Shown here piece after piece: positions 44,599-56,267 of a stretch of DNA of 64,000 bases. The DNA lies in the NCBI GenBank assembly GCA_036346355.1, contig CM070581.1:50363849-50427848 (forward strand). Reading direction: 5' to 3'. Source of the stretch: Rhipidocladum racemiflorum. Taxonomy: Eukaryota; Streptophyta; Magnoliopsida; Poales; Poaceae. The notes under the pieces were generated by a model. It had not been told where the DNA came from and did no database searches. It saw nothing but the letters and a program-made list of their open reading frames with translations. Positions within the stretch are counted from its first letter, which is position 1. Every line of letters starts with the position of its first letter. Made by a program: the position numbers and the translations under genes.

Positions 44599-45630
44599 TT
44601 ACATCTCAACAAATATAACTGAAAGCACAATAGAGCACAAAGATAGAGCTCCTTTGTGCATACAGGAGCTGGGCAGCTCCAAAAATATTGACAGCAAAAT
44701 GGGACCCTAATTCGAACTCAGGACATGCTGCTTAGTGAAGGAATGCAATAGCCATAGGAGCCACGAGACCACTTAGTTATTTTGACATGTATTATACTAC
44801 ACCAACTCCGGCCACATCCGGCCAGGAACCAAGCAAATCCACCCCATAAAATCATTAATCCGGCCCAAAATGACGAAATCTCGAACATATTTGATGAAAT
44901 TTCACCGAAATTTTTGAAAATACTATAGTAATTTGAATTTTTTCAAAATTTTTATTCCACCAAAATTATGAATCTCGGCGGAGGCCGAAATCCGACATTT
45001 CGCCGAGATTTTTAAACCTTGTCGTAAGCTACGGAAGAAGGGAAGTTATTTCCCGGTGGCCAATTTAGCTTACTTCTTGCGTGGTTGGCAACTTGGCATA
45101 TGTCTGAACTAGTCATGATCTGCACCATCTTACCCTACATCAGTCTCTCATTCATCATTGCTTGTGATGTTCTCTAGTAGCAATTCTTTGCTAATGTATA
45201 AATACGTAACGATTATCCATCTTTTCTCTCCTCCTCTTTACAAAAATAGCGTGCCAATATATGAATCGTGGATCACGACTAGGGCTGAAAAAAGCTCATT
45301 TGTGGGGCTCATTGGCTTGGTTTAAAATTACTTCAATTACACTCGTTTATTGATTAAACATTGAATGAGTCAATTTCGAATGAAATTGATTTTTATTCTA
45401 GATCGGCTCGATTTGAAAAATACTTCCAAATTATAAATAAAATTATATTAAATCAAACTATATCAATTTCAGAAAAAGCAAAAAAAAAATGAGAACTTAG
45501 CTCGATTTCCATCCTAAGCGTGGCACACTCTCCCAACTCTTGCGAATAAAAAGAAAACTAACCACATCTATCTCTTTTCATCCGCTCCTTCTAGACAGGC
45601 TATTCGGCTATTCCCCACTTCTCTCCCTGT
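44599..45630. other. Gene-free stretch with a tRNA-like segment
   Basis: On the - strand at about 44698-44773, AGTGGTCTCGTGGCTCC ... CCTGAGTTCGAATTAGGGTCCC has the form of an A-box and a B-box (GAGTTCGAAT), suggesting a tRNA-derived SINE. The remainder (45021-45630) is AT-rich and holds no gene that I can see. Confidence 0.35.
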
Positions 45631-45634
45631 GATA

Positions 45635-46192
<558 letters not shown>

Positions 46193-46194
<2 letters not shown>

Positions 46195-46845
46195 CTATTT
46201 TTATTAATAGTGAGCGGACGTTCGATCGGAATCTAACATGAACGGGCTACGAGCGGCGCCGCGCTCAGTACCTCAGTTCTCGGATGCAAAATGCTTTTGG
46301 TCCTCCGGAAGGTGGGATCATTGGCGCGTGGTCACACTTGTAAGCCACGATCGACACCTTTGTGCGAGAGGAAAAAACGCAAGTTGAAATAGAAGAAGAA
46401 GAGAAAAATTAACTTGGGAAAGAATTGCTATGTTTGTGTCTTTTATTGCTTCTCTTTGATTGCATTGCAGGCATTAAGATAGCTGATGAACTTGCAGCGA
46501 AAATTGTAGTTTTACGATGAACCCTGTTTCTGTCTGTTGTTCCTTTGTTTATTTATTATTTTCCAAACGGTTTACAACCCATAATTTGCATGATTTTGTA
46601 CTTTGAGGTTACCATGTACTATATCTGATCGTAAATACATGTCGTTTTAGATATCGACAAGCTCCCTAAAACGTCGCATTGACTACTAATTTCTATTGTA
46701 CCATATTTATAAAACCCAATAAAATTACAATATTACGATAGTGCTTTTTGAGACAAATCTATACATATGATTTTCATACCTCCAATATAAAACATTTAGA
46801 AAGATATCGATGACAAGAGTTTCGAAACTTTGACTGAAGATTTAC
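46193..46845. other. Gene-free stretch
   Basis: No coding or repeat structure that I can support; there is a GC-richer patch at about 46210-46360 without a long frame. Confidence 0.4.
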
Positions 46846-46909
46846 TCGTGTAAGCCTACGGCTAGATATTATGATATAGTTAACAGAACTAGCAGATTTA
46901 CTCGTGTAA

Positions 46910-47471
46910 GAGCATCTCCAGCAAGGGCCCCTAAAACAGGGTCCCTATTTTGGATTTAGGGACTTCCCCTATTTTTTGAGGCCCTATTTTCAGAACACAA
47001 GTCCAAAGAATGTTCCTAAATCTCAAATACTTATTTTACTTTTTCTCCTATTTTGACATATCCGCTACGTATAATCTTCATTTGACACCACTAAAATTCA
47101 ATCAAAAATATTTGTAATACATAAAACATAAGCATGTTAACATTTACAATTTAAAAACATGAAATTTCAAATTTAAAATTAAAATTTTCAAAACATGATA
47201 AAATTTTCGAAGCCTCTCATGTATTTCCCTATCTTCAATAATATTGGTTGTACTCGTGTCCTTGGGAATTAGGGCTGAGGAGGCAAATTTAGAGGCCTCC
47301 TAATTTAGGGGCTTGAGTTGGGGCCCCCTGGGAATTGGGGCTGAGGAGGCAAATTTAGGGGCCCCCTAATTTTAGGGGCTTGAGTTGGGGCCTTGCTGGA
47401 TCTGTTTTTTTTTACTACACCCCATATTTTAAGGTTTAGGGGCTGGTTTAGGGGCTCTGCTGGAGATGCTC
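46910..47471 (+). mobile_element. Tourist-type MITE with TAA duplication
   Basis: GAGCATCTCCAGCAAGGGCC ... GCTCTGCTGGAGATGCTC, flanked by TAA (46907-46909 and 47472-47474). Single copy of the family arrayed at 43026-44598. The host sequence was a short tandem duplication: AGATTTACTCGTGTAAGCC occurs at about 46842 and again at 46895, where the MITE entered the second copy after GTGTAA; CTACGGCTAGATATTATGAT resumes after the MITE. Confidence 0.88.
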
Positions 47472-47726
47472 TAAGCCTACGGCTAGATATTATGATATAG
47501 TTATTTTTCATATACAACTCTATTTTCTATATAATTGAAATACAATTGTATTTATTATATAACTATTCTTTCTATTATTGAAATACAATTGTATTTGTTA
47601 TATAACTTTAATATCTATATACAATTAATCTACACCATTATAATTTGGCCCTATCAAAATAAATGGTTTATATTCTTCTCTTTTTCTTTTGATTAATATA
47701 GAAATTTCTAGAATTTATTCTTTTTA

Positions 47727-48029
47727 GATTATTATGAGATTTTCTTGCTTTTAAAATGAAAGAGATGCCTCGAATATCATCCGTTGGTTTTATTTATATA
47801 GATTATTTGTATTGCTTTAATTAGAATGTGCAGCTACTCGGTTACCTTTTCCAGAGTCAACAGTAGAATACCTTACTAAAATTGTTATGAGATTTTCTTG
47901 CTTTTAAAATGAAAGAGATGCCTTGAATATCATCCGTTGCTTTTATTCATATAGAATATTTGTATTGCTTTAATTAGGATGTACAGCTACTCGGTTACCT
48001 TTGCCAGAGTCAATAGTAGAATACCTTAC
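47727..48029. repeat. 153-bp tandem duplication
   Basis: TTATGAGATTTTCTTGCTTT ... GTAGAATACCTTACTAA is present twice with a period of about 153 bp and few substitutions (for example GCCTCGAA/GCCTTGAA, AATGTGCAG/GATGTACAG). Confidence 0.9.
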
Positions 48030-48032
48030 TAA

Positions 48033-48288
48033 GGCCCCGTTTGGCAACTTGGAACCGAGCTATTTCTACTAGAATTTGGGAGAAACCCAGCCAAACGGGC
48101 TAAAACTCGGAACGTTTCTTCTTTTTCTATACCGGGGCTGAATCACCCTCAATCCCGTTTCAACTAGAATCTGAAACCATACCAAATGGTTTGCAGAAAG
48201 TGATTCTGATTCTACTTGAAACGTTTCTACCAAGAATTTGGAATTGTTTCCATTTTTGCTAGAATCCGGAACCGTACCAAACGGAACC
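48033..48288. mobile_element. Tourist-like MITE with TAA duplication
   Basis: Ends GGCCCCGTTTGGCA and CCGTACCAAACGGAACC, flanked by TAA at 48030-48032 and 48289-48291. Inserted at the end of the second copy of the 153-bp duplication. Confidence 0.8.
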
Positions 48289-48653
48289 TAAAAATCTATC
48301 GCTCAACTTTGAGAACAATTGAGACAGGACGATCAAGAAGACACCGTAAGCAAGACGTAATTCTAACTAGGAGGAATTTGCTTAGCAGTGCTGCAAAGAT
48401 ATATAAGATGAAAATTAACATCCAACATTACAACGATAAGTTAAAGGGTAATTTTTTATATATCACTAAAATTTAACCTCATCTTTATATAGGTTCTGAT
48501 CCTATATATCAGAAATACATGTATAAATTTCAGTAATATAGGAGGAATTAATCCAGAAGTTAAACACTTGTGCCAATAGGCAACTGACGGCTTGCTAGAT
48601 CCGCCGTAGAAGGCGCCAGCTGCCAGGCGTAAACACGCGTTGCCGTTCCCGCA

Positions 48654-48663
48654 ATGTCGACAT
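48654..48663. promoter_or_regulatory. Zinc-deficiency response element (ZDRE) candidate
   Basis: ATGTCGACAT is a perfect match to the palindromic ZDRE consensus RTGTCGACAY bound by F-group bZIP factors (Arabidopsis bZIP19/23 and grass homologues), which switch on ZIP genes under zinc shortage. It lies about 1.67 kb upstream of the ZIP start codon with no other gene between. That it acts on this gene is an inference. Confidence 0.5.
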
Positions 48664-48813
48664 CCTATCGACACGGCGGAAACCGTACGGGCGGAGACTA
48701 GTCAACCTTTGTTAGGTTAAAAGCGACGGCTAAACGGGGAGGGGTGGGACATGGAGGTGAAGGTCAAGAGGTGGTACTAATCTCGCAGCAAACCCATGCT
48801 CTAAAATGCACTT

Positions 48814-49006
48814 CTCCCATCCCATTATATAAGACGGAACTTCTACCAACATAAAGACCAAAAAATAGTGAATTCTAAAGGGTTAATGCATGCATGCACA
48901 TGAGAGATGAGAGAGAAGCCAGAACATGAGTTGAGGAGACGTCGCACCCTATATTTTGGGACTTAGAAAAAAATCAGTTGTGCTTTATATTTTGGGATGG
49001 AGGGAG
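48814..49006. mobile_element. Stowaway-like MITE
   Basis: Left end CTCCCATCCCATTATATAAG, right end TTTATATTTTGGGATGGAGG followed by GAG, then TA (49007-49008). The left flank is TT where TA is expected, a likely point change. Confidence 0.7.
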
Positions 49007-49309
49007 TACCTGGTATATTATTAAAAAATGTACTTGTTAAAAATCATGAATAACTTTTATTAAAAAAAACTTGAATAGGTTGACATGTGTAACTTCTCAG
49101 CAAAGCGTTCACGCAAAAAAAAAATGAGGACATTGTATTATTCATGACATTAATAACCTATTAAAGCAAGCATATAAACTGACCCATTTTTTGAACTTGA
49201 GAACCTAAGTGTGAATGTTTTATGCATTTAATTTTAGCACGGAAGGAAATAAACTTTCGTCCTCCGAAAATTTATATATTCTATTATGGAAAAGAGTAAA
49301 TCTTTATTG

Positions 49310-49568
49310 GCAAAACTACACCTTCAAAATTCTCATTTCATGACTACACCATTTGTGCATGTTTTGATCAAATAACCCCACTTCATCGTAGCGCCCTTGC
49401 GAGTTGCCACACTGGTGGGACCACCCCAAGGCTCACCAGGTTCGTGGTGTGGTTGACAGGTGGACCCTTTGTGCTCGGTGAGTGCGAGACGACAAAATGG
49501 TGTTATTTGATCAACATGCATCCAAAATGTGTAGTTTCATAAAATAAGAATTAAAGGTGTAGTTTTGC
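49310..49568. mobile_element. Small foldback MITE (GCAAAACTACACCTT ends)
   Basis: Ends GCAAAACTACACCTT and AAGGTGTAGTTTTGC are perfect inverts, and inner blocks TTTGATCAAATAAC and GTTATTTGATCAA continue the foldback. The middle is GC-richer. No clear TSD. Confidence 0.75.
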
Positions 49569-50180
49569 TCTAATTTTCCTATTAAATATGTAGTTATGCA
49601 AAATTTACTCAACTTAGGAAAATTATATGTCTTGAACGTTAATTACCAGAGTACTGCTAGACCTCCGGCGAGTTTCTCTCTCGCACCACCAAGTCAATTT
49701 CCACACGTATGCCCTGCCCGCTGAACACAATATGCCGCCACCTTCTCCCTCCGTGCTCAAAATATGTCGTCATCCCTGTGCAATTACCTCCTAATCACCG
49801 AAACAAATCGAGGAAACCACGGCTCCTCCCTTAATTAACACACTAACCATCGGCAAAACCGAGCTCGCTTGACCCTCACCGCCGTCCGCTTCGTACTGTA
49901 TCTGCATGTTAACACGCATGTCGTCACCATGTGACAGCCGCTTCCATCAGAATATCCTAATTGACCAAGTGATTAAAACCCTAATTAACCGCCGCACTAC
50001 GACGCCACTTGTATCTCCTCTATACAAAATACTAGTTATATGCACGTGCGTTGCTACGAAAAACAAAATTGATAACGAAAAATAAAGATTAAAAAAAAAA
50101 ATTCATAAGATCAAACATCTATCTTTAACGCTTCGTTTCTTGCAAAAGCTGGCTAATTAAAGCAACGCTTCGTTTTTTGC

Positions 50181-50232
50181 GTAGGGCAATTAAGCAGGGC
50201 AATTAAGTAGGGCAATTAAGCAGGGCAATTAA
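50181..50232. repeat. 13-bp tandem repeat x4 in the ZIP proximal promoter
   Basis: Four exact-length units G(T/C)AGGGCAATTAA, alternating GT and GC at the start, end 24 bases before the TATA box. Repeat-number differences here could be polymorphic. Confidence 0.92.
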
Positions 50233-50256
50233 TGTGACATGGGAAGAAACTCTCAC

Positions 50257-50264
50257 TTTATATA
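50257..50264 (+). promoter_or_regulatory. TATA box of the ZIP gene
   Basis: TTTATATA, 63 bases upstream of the start codon. Transcription would begin near 50290, giving a short leader. Inferred from position and sequence. Confidence 0.5.
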
Positions 50265-50326
50265 GTAGAGATAAAACTACGTACCTGGCTGCAAGCTCTC
50301 CCATCATCTCCGATCCTCGCCCAGCC

Positions 50327-53086
50327 ATGAAGCCGAGCTCGACCGTGCTGTTAGCCGCCGCCGTGGCGCTCCTCCTCTTCGTCGACGCCGCACGCGGCGA
50401 CGGCGACGTCGACTGCGGAGCGTCGGACGTGGCGAAGCACGACCGGGCGCGGGCGAGGCCGCTCAAGATCGCGGCCTTCTTCTCCATCCTGGTGTCCGGG
50501 GCGCTGGGGTGCAGCCTGCCGGTGCTGGGGCGGCGCGTGCCGGCGCTGCGGCCCGAGCGCGACGTGTTTTTCCTGATCAAGGCGTTCGCGGCGGGGGTCA
50601 TCCTCGCCACGGGGTTCATCCACATCCTCCCCGACGCGTTCGATAACCTCACGTCGGACTGCTTGCCCACCGGCGGGCCGTGGAAGGAGTTCCCGTTCGC
50701 CGGGTTCGGCGCCATGGTCGGCGCCATCGGCACGCTCGTCGTCGACACAGTCGCCACTGGCTACTTCACGCGCGTCCACTTCAAGAAGGCCATGGACGCC
50801 GCCGTCGGGGACGAGGAGAAGCGGGGCCAGGGCGGAGGCGACGAGGGAGCGCATCGCCACGACGGAGGGGAGCACGAGGGGCACGTGCACGTGCACACGC
50901 ACGCGACGCACGGCCACGCGCACGGGTCGACGGCGGTCGTCGCTGCCGTCGTCGGCGGCGAGGGCGACAAGGAGAACACGCTCCGGCACCGCGTCATCTC
51001 TCAGGTTACAGCCTGTTTTAATTGCTTAATCCTCTCCATTGAAAAGAGCAGCGATGAACACTAGCAAAGTAGTATACACTCGATAAATTCTCTTAATTTA
51101 TAAATGCAACATATACGTACGCAGACGGCTAGTATTTAATTTGGAGAAGAATAAACCGCATAGAACTGCAGAACGACTTATAATGCTACGCAGATACTAG
51201 AAAAAAAAAAATTCATGTGTGGGTTCTAATCTTTTGTTTTGACGACGATGACGACGGTGTAGGTCCTGGAGCTGGGAATCGTGGTGCACTCGGTGATCAT
51301 CGGCATCTCCCTTGGCGCGTCTCAGGAACCGGACACCATCAAGCCGCTGGTGGTCGCCCTGAGCTTCCACCAGATGTTCGAGGGCATGGGGCTCGGTGGC
51401 TGCATCGTTCAGGTACAACTCCATCACACGATCGATCGTTTTGGATATTTACATAGATTTCTTTTTTGAGATTATATCGACGCAATTTCTGAAGTAGTAC
51501 TATTTCAGTGGGGAGAGGGGGGGGGGGGCAATGCACCCCTCCTGATCTCAAACTTTACATTTTTGTTATTTAGATCTAGTACAAGATTTGATAGTATTTG
51601 TACTATTTGGCCTCTAATATCAAATATTGCTGCGCAAATTGAATTATTTGGTCCATGTTATTATAACCAAATCTATTTCGCGGCAAGTACATTAATACCA
51701 AATTTGTTGTCAATTGATACTTTTTAATATCTTGATAATCAATGGTGGGTCTAGGAGGGGGCTAGGCGACAGCCTTTTAGAACTCGTACTAGAAATATTT
51801 GAATGCACGTATGTCAACACTACCAAGGGCAATCAGTCATAGTGATCGCACGTTAGAAAGATGCTGTGCATGTAACTTTGGGTGTATGGTTCCCACCAAA
51901 AGTGGATAAAACTAATATAAACAGGCTACATGCTTTGATCTTTTAAGAAGAGGGAGTACTTTATCCTAAAATATATTCGAGTACTTGATGCTTTGACTTG
52001 AAAAGGCATGGTCTCGATAGGCGGAGAGCATGTACAATAATACATTTTAATTATCTATAAAACTATAGCATATAGAATTTTAGATGATGCGGATGAAAGA
52101 GAAAGATGTGAGAGAAATATATTGTCTATTATTTAACAAACAGTTTTATACTATATATACCATTATATAGATAATCTATTAATTATATAAGAGATTATTA
52201 AAAACAGCCATATAGACAGTCCGTTGTATGAGTTGTTTTTAATCATGTCTATAGATATATAGAGGTGTATTACATACAACCACCGTCTATATCATTGTAT
52301 GAGTTATTTTTAGTCATACCTATAGATAACATAGATGTGTATTATAGACAACCACCATCTATACCACTTTATATGCCCTAAAGCTTCATATGATTGATTA
52401 CTGGTACTGGTGAGATTGTAGGATAAATTAGGTCCTGCGTTGCACCACTATGATGCCAAAATTGTAGGATAAATGCAGCCCCTTTTCTTTTTGTTGTTTT
52501 GAACGTCAGTACAGTTTCCACTACACCGCTTAGACTATTAGAATTTCGAATCATATATTATAATTTTTTAAAAAAAAATAATAAAGAAATACTTGGCATG
52601 TGACAAATCTAAATACTTGTATGTATACTTGTGATCAAATTTTACAATGTTGACTATACGCATTCTAAAACGATAAATAGAAGAAAAGAAAACGGTGGAG
52701 CATCTGAGCTAGAAGATTCGGTGCTTTGTGCAATTGAATTCCTCACCCGACTGACTTAACTCGATTCGTTGCTCACGCAGGCAAAGTTCAAGGCGAGGTC
52801 CATCGTGACGATGATCCTCTTCTTCTGCCTGACCACGCCGGTGGGCATCCTTGTCGGCGTCGGCATATCTAACGTGTACAATGAGAACAGCCCGACGGCG
52901 CTGGTCGTGCAGGGCCTCCTCAACTCCGTCGCGGCGGGCATCCTCGTGTACATGGCCCTCGTCGACCTCCTCGCCGCGGACTTCATGAACCCCAAGGTGC
53001 AGAGCAGGGGGAAGCTGCAGCTTGGCATCAACGCGTCCATGCTGGTCGGGGCCGGCCTCATGTCCTTGCTGGCCAAATGGGCGTAG
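50327..53086 (+). CDS. ZIP8: ZIP-family zinc/iron transporter, ZIP8-like (3 exons)
   Basis: Exons 50327-51004, 51263-51412 and 52781-53086, all phase 0, with GT-AG introns; product 377 aa, close to the usual grass ZIP length. Imports Zn2+ (and possibly Fe2+) across the plasma membrane. Residues 1-24 look like a signal peptide; TM1 is about 46-66, TM2 80-100, TM3 124-145; the variable cytosolic loop (about 147-220) is His-rich (HVHVHTHATHGHAHG, 186-200). TM4 has HSVIIGISLG (His235) and TM5 HQMFEG (His262, Glu266), the metal-binding signature; the end is LLAKWA. The start at 50327 is chosen because the upstream in-frame ATG at 50234 precedes the TATA box. Exon 1 is very GC-rich, as in many grass genes. 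The ZIP8 name rests on remembered resemblance to rice OsZIP8; OsZIP5/9 relatives are the alternative. No lesion seen. Confidence 0.93.
51413..52780 (+). other. Intron 2 of the ZIP gene with MITE-like sequence
   Basis: 1368 bp, AT-rich. At about 52225-52375 a unit of roughly 80 bp (TGTATGAGTT(G/A)TTTTTA, CATCTATA-type, GTGTATTA(C/T)A, ACAACCACC(G/A)TCTATA) occurs twice. With GAGCATGTACAATAATACAT at 52026 and CCACTTTATATGCCC at 52367 this looks like a Tourist-type MITE. No coding content. A poly-G tract lies at about 51514-51530. Confidence 0.55.
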
Positions 53087-53512
53087 TCAAGATTTTCCTC
53101 TATGCGAGTAAGTACAATAAGATCACTTTAGTTTATTATTAGCATGTACACATCGGTTTTTGTAAGAAGAGAAGAGAATTGGCTCTTATTTAACAGTTAG
53201 CATTGCACAAGCGAGAAGCAACATACTATCGCTAGTCAAAAGCCGGCGTTGGAGCAAGCTATGTTACTCAAGATGACATGGGTGTGAGTTATCGTACATG
53301 CTTTAATATTATAGCTAAAAGTGTTTCTCTATAGACAATATTTAGAGATAGTTATTGTACATGATGAATTTATTGCTTACTCTAAATGACATGGATGCGA
53401 GATGGAGTAAGTAGTGTACTTTATTATTGTACCTACTCCGAAGAATGGGTTCAAGATATGTAGGATTGTGAGGTAGGTTCAAGATACGTAGAATCGCGAG
53501 CTATGAATTATA
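53087..53512 (+). other. ZIP 3' flank
   Basis: Presumed 3' UTR and intergenic DNA. No convincing polyadenylation signal could be singled out. GAGATGGAGTAAGTAGTGTA-type and AGTTATCGTACATG/ AGTTATTGTACATG phrases repeat loosely. Confidence 0.3.
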
Positions 53513-53794
53513 CTCCCTCCATCCAAAAATATAAGGCATATATTAATTTTGCATAAGGATTAAGATTACGTTGAAATTGATGAAGTATAAGAGAAAATAA
53601 CTTATATACCTCCCCTTAAGCGTCTTAAAAGATAAAAGATATACTATATGTGAGTGGTAATGAATGAATGCATACGGTTAAGAGATAATAAATAGAGATA
53701 TAGAAAGAAATGTCTAATTAAATCTACATACAAGTTTTATATTTATAGATACAATTATTAAAAAAATAAGCCTTATAAATTTAGACGGAGGAAG
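53513..53794. mobile_element. Stowaway MITE
   Basis: CTCCCTCCATCCAAAAATAT at the left and CTTATAAATTTAGACGGAGG then AAG at the right, flanked by TA at 53511-53512 and 53795-53796. The ends are near-perfect inverts, the clearest Stowaway in the window. Confidence 0.88.
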
Positions 53795-53799
53795 TAGCA

Positions 53800-55245
53800 A
53801 ATATAGAAAAAAAAAGTAATACTTTTGTTCTCAATTTTCTATTTGTAGCGTCTAAACTGGATTCGAGTACTGGCCGAGTAAATTAAGCCGTGTACTTCAC
53901 TTCTCGGTGGACATGGAACCCTTCGCCTACAGGTACGTGATGCGGCCAAAATGGGAGTACCAACCCTGTGGATTTGAAATGAGATTGCAGCCTCGACCGA
54001 TCCAAATTCTAACAGCTGTATGCTTATCAACGGATGTCGGAGCTTGACACTGCCCCCGTGAACCTGTTCTCAGATTCAGCGCCGCGCTCGTCGTACTGAG
54101 TGCAGACTGCTGCGCTGAAGATTAAGCAGCTAGCTAGCTAGGCATCTGAGCACATGCCACTTGCGATTTGAGGGCGTGCAAGACTGATGCAACGAACGCT
54201 GTCTTACTAATACCATACCAAAAGCTGCACCAATCTAGCTCTTAAAATAATACATTTCGGTACCGGTTTATACCGACTTACTGTTTCGAATTTAGTACAA
54301 TAATATATAGGTTTAGTATAATAATATATTTTATAATTATACATATGTTTAATTATATAACATTACTCTAAATACATAGTAGTACTATTAAATATAACAT
54401 ATAGTTTAATAGACCATATTATCAATTCCACTAGCATAACTGGTATTAATCGGTATTGAAGCTGGTATAACAGACATCGGAACAGCATCGAGACCGATAC
54501 GGTACATAAAGCTACTTTGCATATGTTTAGGTGCTGAAATAGTACATACCGATTGGTAGTACCGATATTGATAACTATAGTCAGAATCGGATGCTTGATT
54601 GTGGTAGCATCGATCACAGCAGCGAAATTTGTGATTTGAAACATTATAAGATCTGAACCACTATTTCATATGGTACTACTTGATATGGACCCTACGTAAG
54701 TTCAGGATCGTTATGTCATTGACACGGTAGCTATACGCTTCGCACTTGAGCACAACAACATGTACGCAAGAGGTTACACAAAAATTGGCAAATCAATCCT
54801 GCATGTGTAGTAAATTTTAGCACAAGGAAGTAATTAGGAACATGCATTACATGATGCACCAGAAAAAATTTTACAGCTCTCGCAAAGTTGCAACGCAACA
54901 TTAGCCTTTCAGCAGATTGTGTCATCTTCACCACTAGATCAGCAACACCTTGCGTTCCTGCAATCGTGCTCTACTTCATCCTGCGAAGCATCAGGCGAAT
55001 GCGGCAGTCCAAATTCCCTTGTTGTAACAGGCTTTCGCACAGCTATCTTCTTCACCTGCTTCCTTGTTGCCTCCTCTTTCTCCGGCGCAGCATTCATTCG
55101 ACGTGCGGCTTGCGGTTGGCGCCACGGAAGTGTCGCGGCCGGTCGCCTCGCTGGCGCCGTGACACCCGGCGGCGACCTTGCCTTTCGCCGTCGTACGCGC
55201 CGCGGCCGTCGATCTTCTTTACGATCGCGGCCTGCTGTGATGTCG
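53800..55245. other. Gene-free or degraded stretch
   Basis: Unrecognised. At 54240-54600 there are many CGGTA/TACCG phrases in AT-rich sequence. On the - strand at about 55120-54950 a frame reads MNAAPEKEEATRKQVKKIAV and on to a stop; it looks like the end of a real protein but I cannot name it. No complete gene is supported. Confidence 0.25.
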
Positions 55246-55703
55246 CACTAAAACCGAACTTTTTTCGTCGGTCATTTACTGACGAAAAAAGGAGATTCCC
55301 GATGAAAATATTTATTTTCGTCGGTTTGCCGACAAAAATAAGCCGACGACACTAAATAGATGAAAATAGGTCCACATCATTTGGACTGGCGCCGCGGCCG
55401 TCCGATCTTCTTTACTGTTGCCGATGAAGATAGTCCCCAGTATTGTCATCGGCTACTGTAGCCGACGAAAATAGTCCTACATGGCATGCCCGGGTTAGCC
55501 ATCGGCCACTTTTTTCGTCGGCTCGGTTGTGCTGACGAAAAAACAGTATTTTCGTCGGTTACCGACGAAAATAATTATTATTTTTGTCTATTTAGTGTCA
55601 TCGGCCTATTTTCGTCAGCAAACCAACGAAAATAAATATTTTCATCAGGAATCCCCCTTTTTTCGTCGGTAAGTGGCCGACAAAAAAAGTTCAGTTTCTG
55701 TAG
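55246..55703. mobile_element. Small CACTA-like foldback element
   Basis: Begins CACTAAAACCGAACTTTTTT and ends TTCAGTTTCTGTAG (complement CTACAGAAACTGAA). Subterminal arms of about 120 bp are inverted repeats rich in TTTTCGTCGG and CCGACGAAAA. CACTA ends and repeated subterminal motifs fit a non-autonomous CACTA element; a 3-bp TSD is not visible. The centre (CGCCGCGGCCGTCCGATCTT at about 55390) resembles the left flank at about 55197. Confidence 0.65.
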
Positions 55704-55949
55704 CATTTCAGATTCGAAGAACAAAATAGCAACCTTAATTGAATATATAAATGCTATGGGGACGAATGACGTTGTTGAGACTTGAGATCTTGATATATGC
55801 ATGAAGAAATTTGTTTTGTATAATTTAACTCTATGTGTTGGACAATATGTATTGAGCTATGTGTGTGAATTTTACTTCATGTATTGGACTTTGTGTGTTT
55901 ATTGAACTCCATGTGTTTGATTATGTACTATTTGAACTCTTTGTTGGAC

Positions 55950-56267
55950 TATGTATGTTTGTTAGATTATACGTCATTATCTATTGTATTATGTGATGTA
56001 CTAGTGTGACGGTTGGATTGTTTTCATCGCATGTTTTGATCCTAGGTATTTCGTGCAGTACCTGATGAAGTACCCGTTGTCTGTATTATACCCGTCTGCA
56101 CACTACCCGGAACCCGGTTTCTACCCATTCGTAGAAAATACTACCCGTTACCCGTACCCTACCCGATTTTTACTACCCGTGCCCGTCCCCAGACCCGGAG
56201 AAAAAATAATATGGTAGAGTATGGGATGACCTACTAACCGCCCGTACCCGACCCGTTTACACCCCTA
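55950..56267. mobile_element. 3' end of a second hAT-like element
   Basis: TTGTTAGATTATACGTCATT ... GACCCGTTTACACCCCTA matches 35735-36046 over its whole length, including GTACTAGTGTGA(C/T)GGTTGGA and the TACCCG-rich end. Its 5' end (CAGGGGTGTAA) was not found, so the element is truncated or interrupted by the CACTA-like insertion. Confidence 0.7.

Larger units (their letters stand above)
41218..45020. mobile_element. Candidate larger TIR element
   Basis: Left end AAGGTTTTAAAT, right end ATTTTTAAACCTT, with subterminal (A)ATCTCGGCGAGA / CGCCGAGATT phrases on both sides. Flanking 9-mers ATCGTAGGT and GTCGTAAGC agree at six of nine positions, which may be a decayed 9-bp TSD (Mutator-like). The interior has no long frame; it holds the inverted repeat at 41893, a tRNA-like relic, a 90-bp tandem duplication, a possible coding remnant (42773-42961, unrecognised) and the triple MITE at 43026. 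Confidence 0.4.

Noticed and set aside
50351..50989. 212-codon open frame on the - strand
   Set aside because: Antisense shadow of GC-rich ZIP exon 1.
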